From Zelopaecilomyces penicillatus (taxonomy: Eukaryota; Ascomycota; Sordariomycetes; Hypocreales; Pseudodiploosporaceae), in contig VCCP01000004.1 of the NCBI GenBank assembly GCA_005765155.1, forward strand, positions 2,728,001 to 2,792,000: 64,000 nucleotides of DNA. Direction: 5' to 3'. Both the position numbers and the translations under genes were made by a program. Shown here in pieces: positions 48,601 to 60,690 of this stretch. The notes under the pieces were generated by a model. It was given only the letters and a program-made list of their open reading frames with translations, had not been told where the DNA came from and searched no databases. Positions within the stretch are counted from its first letter, which is position 1; each line of letters opens with the position of its first letter.

Positions 48601-50274
48601 GTAGTGGATTCCGTAGTGGGGTCAGCGTCTTCCGGTTCCAAGGCAATTACAGCATCTTACGACATCACACAACTCAGGACAAACATGCAAAATGGCAGCT
48701 CACAACTAACTACTGCCTATTATCGTCTGGCATTTCAATCTCGGCTCGTCGTCAATTTCCCGAATCGTAGTTGTTAGCCCAAGCTCCCCCACACACCTAA
48801 AATAAAAAGTGTGAGATCGACGCCCCCAGGTGAGCAAGTTGGGAGAATTCATGGTATCTCACTTACACACTTTGGTACTTTCAATATGAATGCACGTCAT
48901 GCAACGCAACGCACAAGTGACAGCCAAAAACATAAATGAAATGTAAAAAAATTCCAAACACTGGATCCTTGACTAAACCAAGCAAATAGTTTGTTATGCT
49001 TTACTCAGCCATTTACCAATTTTAATGCATCAGCTGTAAGAATAGAAAAACATAAACAAGCCAATCCCGGCAAACACATGTAATACATCATGCCCTGTGG
49101 CGCCGCGCTGATTGATGTTGTAGGCGGGGGTGGGTTTTAATTGGCAACCCTACGACCTAAGGTACAAAAATGCAGGCAACGCTGGTAATGGCAGTTCAGG
49201 TGGGAAATTCTACTCTCTCTCTCTCTTCTCTCTCCCCGGAGTACCGGTACGTACTGTACAAATGGGCTGTTGCATCTTAGGTGTGTATGTTTGTTTGTGT
49301 TCGCTACCTACGTCACTGGGCTGCAAGGCACAGTGCAGATCGTGAACAAGTTTGTTCTTGTTACAGAATTACATGACGGAAATACGTATTGATAGGCGCA
49401 ACAAGGGGGGGATGGAAAGGGGGTTGGCTGGCTGGTTCAGGTACAGAGTGCCATGTACAAATAGGTACGGGCGTACATATTGACGCAAGGCAAAAGTCGG
49501 GTTGGCATGAATATTCAGGACCATAGACACAAAGAGTATTGGCAGACATATTGATACTTTGCAGACTACATGGAAATACTTGCAGTACTTTAGTACTTGG
49601 GGGTAATTACAGGCTACCCGCGCCCCCAGGTGGCATTCGGTTGTCTTCCTTGCCTGGTCTTGGGAACAAAACGTTGCGTTACTATCTCAAATATTGTAAC
49701 ATAACACATGCCCGCTAGGTCCTCTGTCCTCTTTATCCCCTGCCTACCTATACTAACTACCTAACTATGTACTGAATAATACTACCTAGCCCTTGTTTGC
49801 ATCGCGAAGCAACTGGTCGTTCTATGTCTTTTTGCAACTGGAAATTGACACTTGACACCAGCTGAGTCCCCCCCCCCCCTTTAGCAGCAGCAGCCCATCT
49901 TACTGTACTTGCTCTACCTCAAGGCATCAATTCGGCGAATGCAAGCCTTTCCTTGGAGGTACTTTAAGAAAGAACGGGGCGGGCTCCACGCCACCATCCT
50001 CTCAGCCTAAAAATGGGCTCCAAACATCTTATCGCGCAGCGCTGATTGGCTGCCTTTTTCGTTAATTCCTATTTCGTCCAGTGACTTGAAGCCCTGGCGG
50101 GAGGAATCACAAACATGAGTACTGGGTAATTAACAAAGTTGCAGATGATTTCATTGTGTGTATAAAGTACGTACCTAAATTGGAAGAGCCCACGACCCAT
50201 GAAAGCTTACCTTAGGTATGTAAATAGCCAAGAGAGAAGGGAAAAAGAAACAAAAGAACAACTACTGAGTGCAT

Positions 50275-50306
50275 GTGCGTGCGTGCGTGCGTGTGTGTGT
50301 GTGTGC
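50275..50306. repeat. GTGC/GT microsatellite
   Basis: GTGC units followed by about seven GT units; simple repeat in intergenic DNA. Confidence 0.85.
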
Positions 50307-51245
50307 CTCGATAGACTTTAGGTTTCCGATTGAATAGGCCAAATATGACGACTACCAGAAAAAGAGAAAATTAAAGGGGGCATTTCACAAAACAGTGGGG
50401 GGTTGTTGCGGCGGTGACGGCGGTTATCCGGACAGAAGAGAGTGTCTGTAGTTGTTGTTGTAGTTGCTCTGGTACTAGGTACGACTACTATAGGCAACAC
50501 AACTGGTGCTGCCCTTTGTATTCATTACTATCCCAGGACCCTACTATGTATATACATGCCACCAACACTAGCCTGCCCATACATAATTCATACAAAACAC
50601 AAAACACAAACACGCACATGCCAGACCGGAAATAGACAAACCAACCCAGGATATTGTGCTCCAAATTCACAAGTGCAGTGTCTTGCTGCGTTGTCGTGTC
50701 GTGTTGTGTTGTCTCTGGTGCATGTTGCAACGCGGCATTTGCTTGCCGATTGACCGCTAGTGATGTGAGGATTGGGGCAAAGACAAGTTTTGTTTACATG
50801 AATTGGGGTATGTTTCTGCTGTACTGTGTAAAGAAAAAGCAACATATACTGCCTTTTACTTGTATGTAAGATAATTAGGTACCCTAGGTAAGTAGCATCT
50901 TTGAACCCGTCTTCTTTTTGTGTTGGTCACGCACCCTTCTCATCCGTGGGGTCGTCGCTGCCGGGCAGTTACCGAAAGCAACAAGACGCACGTAAAATAC
51001 AACACCGGACCAAAATAATTCAAGACCCCAATAACCACAAACGGCAGTTTGCTTCTCTGAGCCACTGTAAACCCCCCCCCTCCCAAAACCAAAACCAAAA
51101 CCCCCGATCGGCTTCCCGCCCCTCCCCGCAAACCTCCGTCTTTTTGCTGTGTTTTTGACGCATGTGCCTCCGAAGGGGAGGGGGGGAGGGATCCACTCCC
51201 CAAAGTCTCCAGCCACCCCAATCTGATTACTCCTGTATTGAGCCG

Positions 51246-51267
51246 GGAGAGAGAGAGAGAGAGAGAA
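51246..51267. repeat. GA dinucleotide repeat
   Basis: About ten GA units in intergenic DNA. Confidence 0.85.
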
Positions 51268-53258
51268 ACAGACATGGAGAGGAGAGCCTTGCTTTCTGAC
51301 ATGACAACACGCAATGACAAACACCAAAAACTCGCCCACCCACCCCCGGACTTCCCAGATAGGGTCCTTACGGGAGCCAGAGAATCCACCGCAGCCCGCC
51401 CCAATATTCCCCCCATCCATCGCATCCTGCATTTGCATGGGGTCCTCCCCCAGCAAAAATAGAGTCATGTAGCAGCATCCAGCATTCTATTCTGCAAATG
51501 GACGTATCATGTACCAGTAGTATGAGGCTTATTTCCATCTCTAAATTACCTGTCTTCTGCCTCGCGTTTTTGGAGATGTGGAATCCGGGTCCATCCGATC
51601 TGCACCCCTCTCCCCAACAGGGCATGCCCCTTCCTCATGCGCGCGCCTCACTCTACAGAAATGTCTCTCTTCGTCTCGTTTACATGTCTCGGGTACGAAG
51701 GCATCTCCAAAATCATGTCAATCCGTGTCTCTGCCTAGGCAGTGCGTACAGTAACGTAACCACAAAAACTAGCTACCTGTCCCCGGCGGTCCAAGATGCA
51801 CAGTACATGATGATGACAAACAATGAATAGGTTACAACCTGCCGTTTCTTTCAGGTTGTTTCATTTTGCGTTCGCCCCCAAATCGTTGGCCAGTTCGGTA
51901 GAACGGATAAAAGAACAGTTGACAGCGGATTTTTAGTCGTGATCAAATGTAATCGCGTGTCTGTGGTTGGCTCGATGGGTGCCTATACTACCTGCCCACC
52001 ACCCCCGACGTCCCGACAAATCCTCAGCCCGGCGCCATTTTCGTTGGCGCCATCACGCAATGAGTTTGGGGTCATCGCTTTCCATCCTTTGGTGTGTGAT
52101 TGATTCAAAATAACGAAAAACACAGCAGGGGGGCGTGCGCGTGGCGTAGCGTGGGCATGAAAAGAAAAGCGAGTCTGACAACTAACTACTTGAGTGACCT
52201 ATTCCAGGACATGTTGCCTACTAGTACTTTTTGCATGTGAGCTTTTCTGGCGGGTAGCGGGCTGTTTCTTAGGAAGAGAAAAACCACATGTTTTGCCGTC
52301 CCATCCATATTGCCGAGGGGGATGTGGATGGATGTGAGACGGCTCATAGATCGTAGAGCAAAAACACACACCGCAATGTCAGGATCACTTGGGATCCCAT
52401 AACACTATACGGAGTACAACCCCTCTCTTCGATGAGGAATTAATCGACATCCCATCATATCATCATCCCAGGATAGGCATTTTAGCCCGCCGAGGTGTGT
52501 GGAAAGGGAGAGGCAGGAGAAATAGAACAGAGGTGCCACTATTATCCCCAGAATCCCCAGACTTATTTCTTCCACCGCTTCCTCACGCCCCCGACATCGG
52601 GGTTGTCAGAAGAAGAGACACTTGTGGGGGGCAGTGGGAGCCAGCATGTTACACCCCCTGCTACGCTTCCACTTCCGCATTCGGCGTTATTTTATTGATA
52701 TGACCAGTTATTCATTGTAAGATTCATCTAGCATCTATCATTCAGAGGCACTATCGTAGATCCAATCACTAAATGCACCCCGTCGTGGGTGGGGGAAGTC
52801 CCATGGATTGCAAAGACGGATTTCTTCACGTGAATGTTGGTTTCCAATCCACCTGGCCGACCACCTCCTGCAGCCGACCTCGACGCCTCTCGCTTGTCGG
52901 GGAGCCGACATCCAGCAGCGAATCCATCACGTTTAGAGGCTTCTCCACTCAGAGTAGACAGGAGGCTCCGCCAGAGATCCTTGATCTTGTTCTGGCTTTA
53001 GCCCCGTGAACAGTGTTGTCTAGGCTTTCCACTTGGTGTGATTTTGCTTTTATATTGTACCAAGGGGAAGGTTTACCTTAGGTCGACCGAAACGGGGCAG
53101 CCTTGGCGGAAAGACTAGATATGTTGTTATATGATGTTTTATGAACCCCCTAGATGCAACGCCCACACAGCTGGAATGAGAGCCCGCTGCCAAAGTGCTG
53201 AGTGATGTGTCAGTATTAGAGCCTTCGAATAATATATATCAAAGTTCATCACCACAAC

Positions 53259-54565
53259 TCAAGCAGCAATAATGCTTTCCAGCGGTACCCCCCAGAGCCA
53301 ACTCGCCACAGCCATACCCCCAACGCTCATCATCACAGCCATAAGAAAGTTGATGTCGTTATTGTCTAGCCAGTCTAGTCCGCTCTCGACAACTCGTGAT
53401 GGCCGCTGGTCGCCAAAGCTGGACTTGCGATTTTTGTTCTTCGTGCTATATTTGTCGGCAGAGCTTGACTTTTGTCCGTCAACAGCCGCCTCGTCCGTAT
53501 TCTCAAACACTTGGCGGTCCTCCCCTTTGAGAAGCGCTGCCTTGACGTCTGCTTGTGTCTGGGAGCTTCCGACGACATGACCAGACGACACCAAAACTCG
53601 GACACCACCTTCGCCCTCAACAATCTTGCCTGAGCGAACGTCTTTGACAGAGCGCTGAAACAGCCCACCGAGGACGCTATCCAAAACGCTGCCTAGAAAC
53701 CCCCAAACAACCATAAAGCCCATGAATGTTCTTCTAGTTTCCAGCGTCCACGGCACGCCACCTCCAGGTATCGAGGCGGTCTCTTCATTGCAGGATGGAA
53801 GGAACACCATCGACGTCGTGACAATCACAATCGATCCGAGCAATCCAGCCCCGAGGCCCAGCAGCGTCACTCCTCCGTTTGTTCCGGGTGGTACTACCCT
53901 CAGCGTCGGCGAGATGATAAGACGAGGTCGGCTCTTTGACAGAATTCCTAGCTCTGAGCTGAACGTATCGGCAGCGACGGCAGCATAATTTGCAATGATG
54001 CCGACAACGAGGAGATCCCCTCCCCATGAAAAGCACATGGAACCTTGCGGGCTCGGTAGATTAGGGTTGGTGAGCGCTGCCTCGCGCATGCGGAGCTGTC
54101 TCGCGTGGAGGATCGTAAGGACAGACGCCATGAGTGAGTTGGCAAAAACTTGTAATCTGAAGTTAGAAACCGGGGGGGAAACAGCTGCCAGAGGCTCTCG
54201 TAAGTCATGCGCCTACCTTGTACATGTGTTCGCGGCCCTTCTCCTCCAGATGTGCCTTTGGAATGTACCGTGAGAGTCGCCTTTACATTTTCCTTGATCT
54301 ATTTCCACCCCATCAAGGCGCAGTTAGCCAGAAGAATCATACCCCCGCCCAAAATTTAGATATCACAGGCGCTACATACATGCGTGACCCGCGATCCTGC
54401 CAGGAAGAACACGGCGAGCAGGACAAACGGTAGGTTCCACGGGTGGTAGGCATGCGCAATCGCTGTTAGGAAAGCCACAAAGATGCCACCTGGGGTAAGC
54501 GACTTTTTGGACCAGGCCCGGAACACGAGTAAAGAGATGGCGGGGATGGCGATGATGGGCTTCAT
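53259..54565 (-). CDS. TMEM19/DUF92 integral membrane protein
   Basis: Exons 54380-54565, 54217-54298 and 53259-54148 encode 385 aa. The start MKPIIAIPAISLLVFRAW begins a hydrophobic helix. The family pattern follows: KSLTPGGIFVAFLTAIAHAY, LAGSRVTHIKENVKATLT, GEGPRTHVQVFANSLMASVL, and the loop YAAVAADTFSSELGILSK, where Asp-Thr-Ser-Glu residues are typical. More helices and a hydrophilic loop (about 260-340) precede the last helix near the C-terminus. DUF92 proteins include plant VTE6, a phytyl-phosphate kinase, so a lipid or prenyl phosphate kinase role is possible, not shown. Exon 2 may instead start two codons later at a second in-frame acceptor. Confidence 0.9.
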
Positions 54566-55864
54566 GATGGCGGACAATGGCGCAAGCTTGCAGAAGCCAG
54601 CTCTCAGTTCTGGGATGCGTTCGCAGGAAAATGAAATCGGATACGATGGGGAATCTCCAACAGCTGTGGGGTTGTTTCTTGGGGGCCAAAAGCCTGTCAG
54701 CGGTTCAGAGGTGCGCCCACTATAACCACCATCGCCCAATAGGTGTCCCAGCCTGAAGCTCAGTAGCACTTGCATCATCTGATGCCAACTCGCTCTACAG
54801 CCATGTGCCACTTCTCACTCATCACATTCTACCACGTGATCTGACTTTCACGTATCATCTCTTCTCCTCGCCCCATCCACTAAGCATTCGTCATTCCGCG
54901 AAACATCTAAACAGATTCTGCTGATTCTCCGAAGCCCTAACATTAGAGGGACTTGACCAGCGCCGCTGCCGTTGGACCGTAGACACCATGCTCATATACA
55001 CACAATATGACATAAAACTAGCTGTACACCCAGCATCATGAAGATAGAGTCGCCTCAGCCTTCACATTCCCCCACATGAAATCCATCAGTTTTCAGCAAA
55101 AGGTTAGTTTTCTCATAGAAACTGCACGTGAGCTTAGATACCGATTATAGGATTTGAGATGGCCATGCCAAGTCTCCGTTGGTAGAATAGCCAAACCACG
55201 AGATGTCTAACTCGTTCAATAATTCCGTTTCGGCTCATGCATTATCACACAGCAAGTGGATTTTGCATTAAACACTATCATGGTTACGAGCTGCGCCTTT
55301 TGCCTCATGAAACATGTTTGGTGCTGAATCTGAAGCATGGGAAAGTTGAGTTAAATGTGGTGAGGAACTCTAGGGTTAGTGATCTTGAGGTTACCTATAG
55401 TAGACGCCGGGGTAATAGTAGAGAGCCTCTAATAGTATTTATGCTGGGACAGGTCATATAAGTCTACACTAGATATAAAACTATGCGCGTGCGATGCTCG
55501 TCTACATAATCTTTGATATCGGGCATCGACTTAATGCGCCTTCATAAGCGTCATTTGCGTATCTAGTTATTAGAAAGAGAACAACCTAACCTTGAAGTCA
55601 GGTTGGGAAAAGAACTGGGTAAATCATCAAACTGGGTATACATATCCATATATCATCGAAACAAGTTTCATCTGCACTACCATCATCATGCATAAATATA
55701 TCGTCCCACTACTCCAGGCGCCGCAGCAAGATCGATGCCCCCTATTATGCAAAAGAAATTCCTCCTTCTCCATGATTACCATAAAAAGCCCGCCTGAACA
55801 ATGCAATGCATACATACATACAAAACAGAAAGAAAACCATAACCCCTGAGTTTTGCCATCTTCA
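54566..55864. other. Intergenic
   Basis: About 1.3 kb. Only small unconvincing frames; 55000-55850 is AT-rich. Confidence 0.5.
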
Positions 55865-58132
55865 CTACACGTTTCCAGATATCAGGCTCTGTAGCTCAAA
55901 CGGGCTCAACGTGCTCCTCCGTCTTGATGATGCCTTGCCCGTTCGCCGCTCCCGCTTCCGCTTTTCAGCTGGCATATTCTGCCGCTGAGTTTCTTCCTCT
56001 TTTGAGGCCCGGTCGTGTTTTATAGGGTCCATATTCTCTCCCCGACCAGCGCTGCAGGTATCGGCCTGCTTTTCCACCGCCGCCGCCGCTTGCGAGGTGT
56101 TGTTTGTAGAGGGCCCCCCTGTGTGGGCAATGACCGGTTTCTGTACTCCTCCCGAACTGCTCCGGGCAGCCTTAAGCTTCGCTCTGACTCTTGCAGCATC
56201 AGCTTCGCGCTCAGAGGCAGCCAGCTTAGCGGCAATTGTAGACATTGTTAAGGGGCTTTGCTGGGAAGCTGGATCGGAGTCTCGTGGTTGCGCTAATCGA
56301 GAGGTGAGTCGCCGTGGTATTTGTTGGAAGCCACGGGAGTCTCTGCGTTCAATGTTAGAATGCCCTTCCTCCCGTGCGCTAGCAGTCTCTGGTTTTGATG
56401 CCTCGACTTCCTTGGTGGTCCTTGAGGGACGTTTAGGAAGCAGAGCATCATCTAAAGACGTTCTTGATGGAGATATTCGTCGTTCCTTGGGCCGTTCGGC
56501 CAGAGTAATTGGGCGTAGCTGTCTAGCAACTGGTTTTGTGGCCTGAGCAACCGGGGCCTGCGAAGCTTCGACCTCGGCTTCGGCAGCGAGCTCTCGTGTA
56601 TGCTCTTCAAGAATGGTGCTGAAATCCCCAGGCTTTTCTCGCAATTTGTTGTTACGAGTTGCACCGCGGTTACCCGCTGATGCAGAATTTCGCAAGGGAC
56701 TCAGCTGGGGGGGTGATGGTAGAGGTGATGACTCGACAGACACCTCCGGCTGAGAATCGGCTGTGTCATCATCATTTTGCTCCGGATGCTCACCATTTGA
56801 CCCCTCCACGTCGTACTCTTCGGGAGCTAGGTCGTCCTCGTAGCCGCTGTATTCGCCGTCTTCGTAATCCTCCTGAGCATAATCCTCCACGGAAGGCAAC
56901 AACTCTCGATCATTGTGCCTCCCATGGGAAGGAGATGTAGGCACGAGGTCAACGCCCTCATCGTCCTCACCCTTGACGGAGCTGGGATTGAATCCAGGTG
57001 CGCGCCGCGAGTCTCTCTCTTCCTTGATCCGTACGGGACTGAGTCGCAGTCCCATCTTCAACTCCTCGTCACAAACAGGTTCCCCACTTGCGGCCATTCT
57101 CTTACGCCATCCCTCCATCAAATGAACTGCATCTTCCCACCGATTTTCCATCTTCATCCATCCACTCTTAAGGCGATTGATCTCTTCATCCCGAATCTCG
57201 ACCTCTTCAATAGGAACAAAGGAAGGGTTGGTTAAAATCGTCCGCATGTGATCTGTCAGCATATTCAGCTCGGGAGATAGTTCCTCCCAGCTAGGTTGCT
57301 TTTCGACCTGAGAGTCGCACTTTTCATCGCTGCTCCATCCACTCATTTCCCGCAGCTGGCCCATTGTCTGCTTCATCGCCTTGAGGAGCGACTCGTTCTC
57401 CTCACTCAGATTCCGCGCCAGGCTTGCTAGAAAAGAATTCGTCTCGTTTTGTAGAGAATATTCATCGCTTGAGGTATTTATAGTTCGCGTGGGCGAGCGA
57501 CTGTTGTCTCCAAGATCGCCCGTGACAGTAATTGTCGTAATCCCTGGATTTGTCTTCGCACCGCGCGACCGGCCGGCCTCTCCAACCTGCTTCTTGAGCG
57601 TATCAATTTGCCGATCTCGCCGCCGCACTTCCGTGGCGCATGAAGCGCGAGTTTGGGCTACTAGGGCCTTTGTCCGTGCCAGCTCTTCTTTTAAGCCGCG
57701 CATCGCAGCATCGGCAGATTTCAGCTGAGTTTTGAGGGAGTCTTCAGATGACACGGCGATGTCGACTCTTCTTTGAGCATCAGCGCATTTATCAGTGAGT
57801 CTTGTTGTGTCTCCCACGAGCTTCAGGTTTTCGGCACGCAGAGCGCGCATTGTCGTCGACAGCGATTCGCGCTGTTCAGCATCGCGCTACACAGAAAGTC
57901 AGTTAGTGTGCCGTAAGGCAGCCGGGTGCATATACTGAAGAACACATACGTCGCGGCGAAGAATCAAATCATTAAGCACGCTGATTATGCGACACACAGT
58001 CGCTGTGGAGTCTTCGCTACCTATCCCAGAGCTAGAAAAGTTGATTGGTTGTCCATCACGCAGAAGTCCTCTTGAGAGAAGCTGGTTGTTGATATAGGAC
58101 GACGCCGTCCGGAGATTCTCCATGTCGGCCAT
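55865..58132 (-). CDS. ADIP/TinA-like coiled-coil protein (spindle pole/MTOC)
   Basis: Exons 57950-58132 and 55865-57886 (63-nt intron, phase 0) encode 734 aa. I start at the ATG 58132-58130 (MADMENL). The N-terminus, ENLRTASSYINNQLLSRGLL to ISVLNDLILRRDRDAEQRES, is the signature of the afadin- and alpha-actinin-binding protein family (human SSX2IP, fission yeast Msd1, Aspergillus TinA). Coiled coil spans roughly residues 45-175. The rest is low-complexity: an acidic stretch (EDYAQEDYEDGEYSGYEDDL), Ser/Pro-rich parts, and a very basic C-terminus (KRKRERRTGKASSRRRS). Family members anchor microtubules at the spindle pole and TinA interacts with NIMA; the same role here is inferred. The divergent promoter side is 58133-58548. 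Confidence 0.88.
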
Positions 58133-58548
58133 GTCGAAGCGGATAATAAAATCGCGGCGGGGCGTGCTCAAGAAGTATTATCTGCTAAACACCATTTAAC
58201 CCACCAGGGAGAGACCGTGGGCGGCAGATGTGTAATTGTGTGTTGCGTATGCGAATGTTGTCCAGGGTTCAGCGCAACCGTTGAGTGTTTGGTTGCTATG
58301 CGGGGAAAGTAAACATAGACCAAGCGCTGACTAAGCGTAAGTGCTTCATCCGCAGTATCAGAAAACACCGCCATTTGTCAGAAAATCTTTCGCTCGCAAA
58401 TGAGTGATTTAAACATCATCTACATGGTCACAAGATATCAACATTTTTATTCAAGGGTAGAAGAGAAGGGTTGCTAAGCACAAGCAATTTACAAGTGCTA
58501 TAGTTCTCGTTTGATCATTGACATGTGGGTATCATTGTAGCCCGAACC
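58133..58548. other. Promoter region of the ADIP-like gene
   Basis: About 415 nt, no separate gene seen. Confidence 0.5.
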
Positions 58549-58962
58549 TCACTCTAACCCATTTCCATCGAGCCAGTCATGGATGATCTGGGTGCTGGTT
58601 GTCATGACTGGCTGGTCTTTTCGCATTTCATCTATCCAGCAGCCCATATTAATCTTTCTGCACTGATTTGTACAAAATCGCTGTGAGTCCCTGGAATTGC
58701 AAGTTCTCAAACCGTTGCAGTACGGTAATCTTGACAAGGATAATCCATCAACTTTCATGTCATTTGCCAATGACAGACGTTTCTCAGGTGAGGATGCAGG
58801 GTATCGAATCGAATCGCCCAAAATAATGAACTTCCCCACCCATGAATTGCCGAAGCCTTCGTTGAATATTTCTCTGATCACAACGGCGCTATGTTCTTTG
58901 TTAGAGTTTTCGTTCCGTTCCAGTTGACTCATGTACAAAGACGATTGAGATCCTTCTATCAT
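58549..58962 (-). CDS. Hypothetical protein, 137 aa
   Basis: ATG at 58962-58960 to TGA, single exon, 137 aa. Soluble, with no signal peptide. Segments such as EHSAVVIREIFNEGFGNSWV and VGKFIILGDSIRYPASSPEK, then a Cys-bearing part (LPYCNGLRTCNS, RFCTNQCRKINMGCW) and a C-terminal TQIIHDWLDGNGLE look like protein rather than chance. Six Cys in 45 residues could make a small metal site. No family recognised. The frame remains open upstream without another ATG, so an earlier exon is possible. The plus strand has a shorter competing frame (58697-58927). Confidence 0.45.
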   Translation of the reverse strand: MIEGSQSSLYMSQLERNENSNKEHSAVVIREIFNEGFGNSWVGKFIILGDSIRYPASSPEKRLSLANDMKVDGLSLSRLPYCNGLRTCNSRDSQRFCTNQCRKINMGCWIDEMRKDQPVMTTSTQIIHDWLDGNGLE

Positions 58963-59151
58963 TTCAGATAATATGAGAAGATTGGTGTACGGTTGCTTTC
59001 GGCATGGATAGAGCGGACGCAAGTTAGACTTGCGCCAACTCCACCTCCTCGATGGCCCCGCGGTGTCATCATGATAGAATGTACAACAACAAACAAAGTG
59101 AAATCTCGACTGACCTGAATAATGTAATTCTGCAATATGACTGTCGGCAAC

Positions 59152-60093
59152 TCACGTCTCGGGCTTGAACTTTCCCCTCTTCTCACGCATTGCACTGACT
59201 TTCCTCCGGTCATTCTCGAATCGGCGGAGAAGGGCCGCCTGGTCAGCCTTCCGCCGCTCGCGCAGCTGGAATCTGTAAAAGTCCTTCGTTTCAGCCTTCT
59301 TCTTAGTGGCCTTGTCAATCATTTTCTGCCTCGCCTCCTCGGCCTCGTTCTGGTTTGCTGGAGCGACCTTTCCGCCGCGTGTGACCGTTACAAAGCCATC
59401 TTCGTCGGGTTCGTTGCGGAGCCTCTTGCTCATCTCTGCTGCTTCCTTCTCTTTGCGATTGAACACGTTGAAGAATGCGTAAATAGCTGCTTGAGTGTCC
59501 ACCTTGTCCGCGCGGCACATCTGTAAATGGGATGAAATCCATGGTGATCCCAGGTCAGGAACATCATCTGCCAGATTCCTACCCCATACCGGGAACTTTT
59601 TTGTCTTATGAACTTTTGTAATCGCCTTGAGTACGAGCTGTACACTCCTTTCGTCAGCAAGCAGCACGATGGCAGTGCCACTGCTGTTGTGCAATCGCCG
59701 TGACCACGTCTCAGGAAGACATGCGGCCTTCTCCTCCTGCTCTCGTTCTTCAGCTTCCACCGCACCCATCTTCCTCTTGCGCGCAAATCCCGCGATTGTT
59801 AAAGCTCGAGCAGGGTCGAGAGATAGCGCCGTCGTTGCCTCGTCATCGAAGGTAATGCTCTCAAATCTACCAGCGCCAACAAGCTCGGTGAAGACGGCTC
59901 TAAAATGCGGCCCAGTGCTATCGGCTGGAACATTTTTGAGGAAGAGACTGCGCGAATCATTGACCGTAGGAATCTTCGGCGCGTTCCTTCGTATCCGCAC
60001 CTCATGAATTGCAGACTCGGGAAATGATGGCATGGGAGGCATCTGGATGGGGAGAATAGCGAATTGGTCGCCAACCGGATCGATGGACGCCAT
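59152..60093 (-). CDS. RRP7: Ribosomal RNA processing protein 7 (Rrp7/RRP7A)
   Basis: Single exon, 313 aa, ATG at 60093-60091. An RRM-like N-terminal half (SRSLFLKNVPADSTGPHFRA, then FESITFDDEA) is followed by a linker with DEDGFVTVTRGGK, a hallmark of Rrp7, and the conserved basic C-terminal helix YRFQLRERRKADQAALLRRF ending MREKRGKFKPET. Rrp7 is part of the UTP-C/CURI complex in the nucleolus and is needed for 18S rRNA maturation of the small ribosomal subunit. Length is normal for the family. Confidence 0.95.
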   Translation of the reverse strand: MASIDPVGDQFAILPIQMPPMPSFPESAIHEVRIRRNAPKIPTVNDSRSLFLKNVPADSTGPHFRAVFTELVGAGRFESITFDDEATTALSLDPARALTIAGFARKRKMGAVEAEEREQEEKAACLPETWSRRLHNSSGTAIVLLADERSVQLVLKAITKVHKTKKFPVWGRNLADDVPDLGSPWISSHLQMCRADKVDTQAAIYAFFNVFNRKEKEAAEMSKRLRNEPDEDGFVTVTRGGKVAPANQNEAEEARQKMIDKATKKKAETKDFYRFQLRERRKADQAALLRRFENDRRKVSAMREKRGKFKPET

Positions 60094-60360
60094 GATGGGT
60101 ATTATGAGTCAACTGCCTCTGGCAGCAAGTGTTAAATGGGCCAAAGTAGTGCGGCAGTATCCTGTAAATGTTTAAACGGTTTAGCCTGTCAAAGCAAAAG
60201 TATGAAGCTTGGTGCAGAGAAATGGGAAGAAAAAGTTGGCCCCACCGGTAATATCGATAAGGAAATTCAGCCACAAGAACTTGTCAGTACCAGTTCTGAA
60301 TGGGGTTTGGTGCAGAAATTCGATCAGTATGTGATAGGCAAAACAAGCAAAAAGAATGGT

Positions 60361-60456
60361 TGATCAGAGTGGGATTCGAACCCACGAGGATTGCTCCACC
60401 AGGAATGGAATTAAGGTGACCTTAACCTGGCGCCATAACCGCTCGGCCATCTGACC
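60361..60456 (-). tRNA. tRNA-Leu(AAG) with a 15-nt intron
   Basis: Minus strand, 96 nt. The acceptor arms GGTCAGA and TCTGATC pair, and the T arm is GTGGG-TTCGAAT-CCCAC. The D arm is GCC...GGC, and the anticodon stem CCAGG/CCTGG encloses TTAAGG, giving anticodon AAG. A 15-nt intron after position 37 contains ACCTTAA, which can pair with the anticodon loop as tRNA introns do. A 13-nt variable arm fits the class II Leu type. Mature length about 81 nt without CCA. Confidence 0.95.
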
Positions 60457-60690
60457 GATTTGAATGATTTCTGGTGAGACAAACCAGATCATGACTGCTT
60501 CCTCTCATTGTCCAGCATTGAGAATAGGTTGAACAGGTGTTGCAATTCTGATGATTTCACCGGATCATGTCCATTCCAACATCTAAATCTCACTACCAAT
60601 TGAATTAAGCTCATTGACGTTCTAATCTAGGTTACTGGTATAGATTCGCATTGGAACTGATGGATAGAAAAGGATAGCTAGATGTATAGC

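Larger units (their letters stand above)
45662..53258. other. 7.6 kb region without a supported gene, GTAC-rich
   Basis: The longest empty stretch in the window, upstream of glutamine synthetase. Short frames on all strands are low-complexity or unrelated to known proteins. By eye I count about 47 GTAC tetramers between 45.9 and 50.9 kb, roughly twice chance, often within GGTACC, TAGGTA or CGTACGTA-like words. There are homopolymer C runs (46560, 49869), a GT/GC repeat (50275-50306) and a GA repeat (51246-51267). A 78-codon ATG frame at 52773-53009 (+) is the most protein-like but unsupported. Confidence 0.5.

Noticed and set aside
50884..51468. 194-codon frame (-)
   Set aside because: Contains GA-repeat and G-run translations; composition is an artefact of simple repeats.
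52773..53009. 78-codon ATG frame (+)
   Set aside because: Plausible composition, but nothing else supports it.
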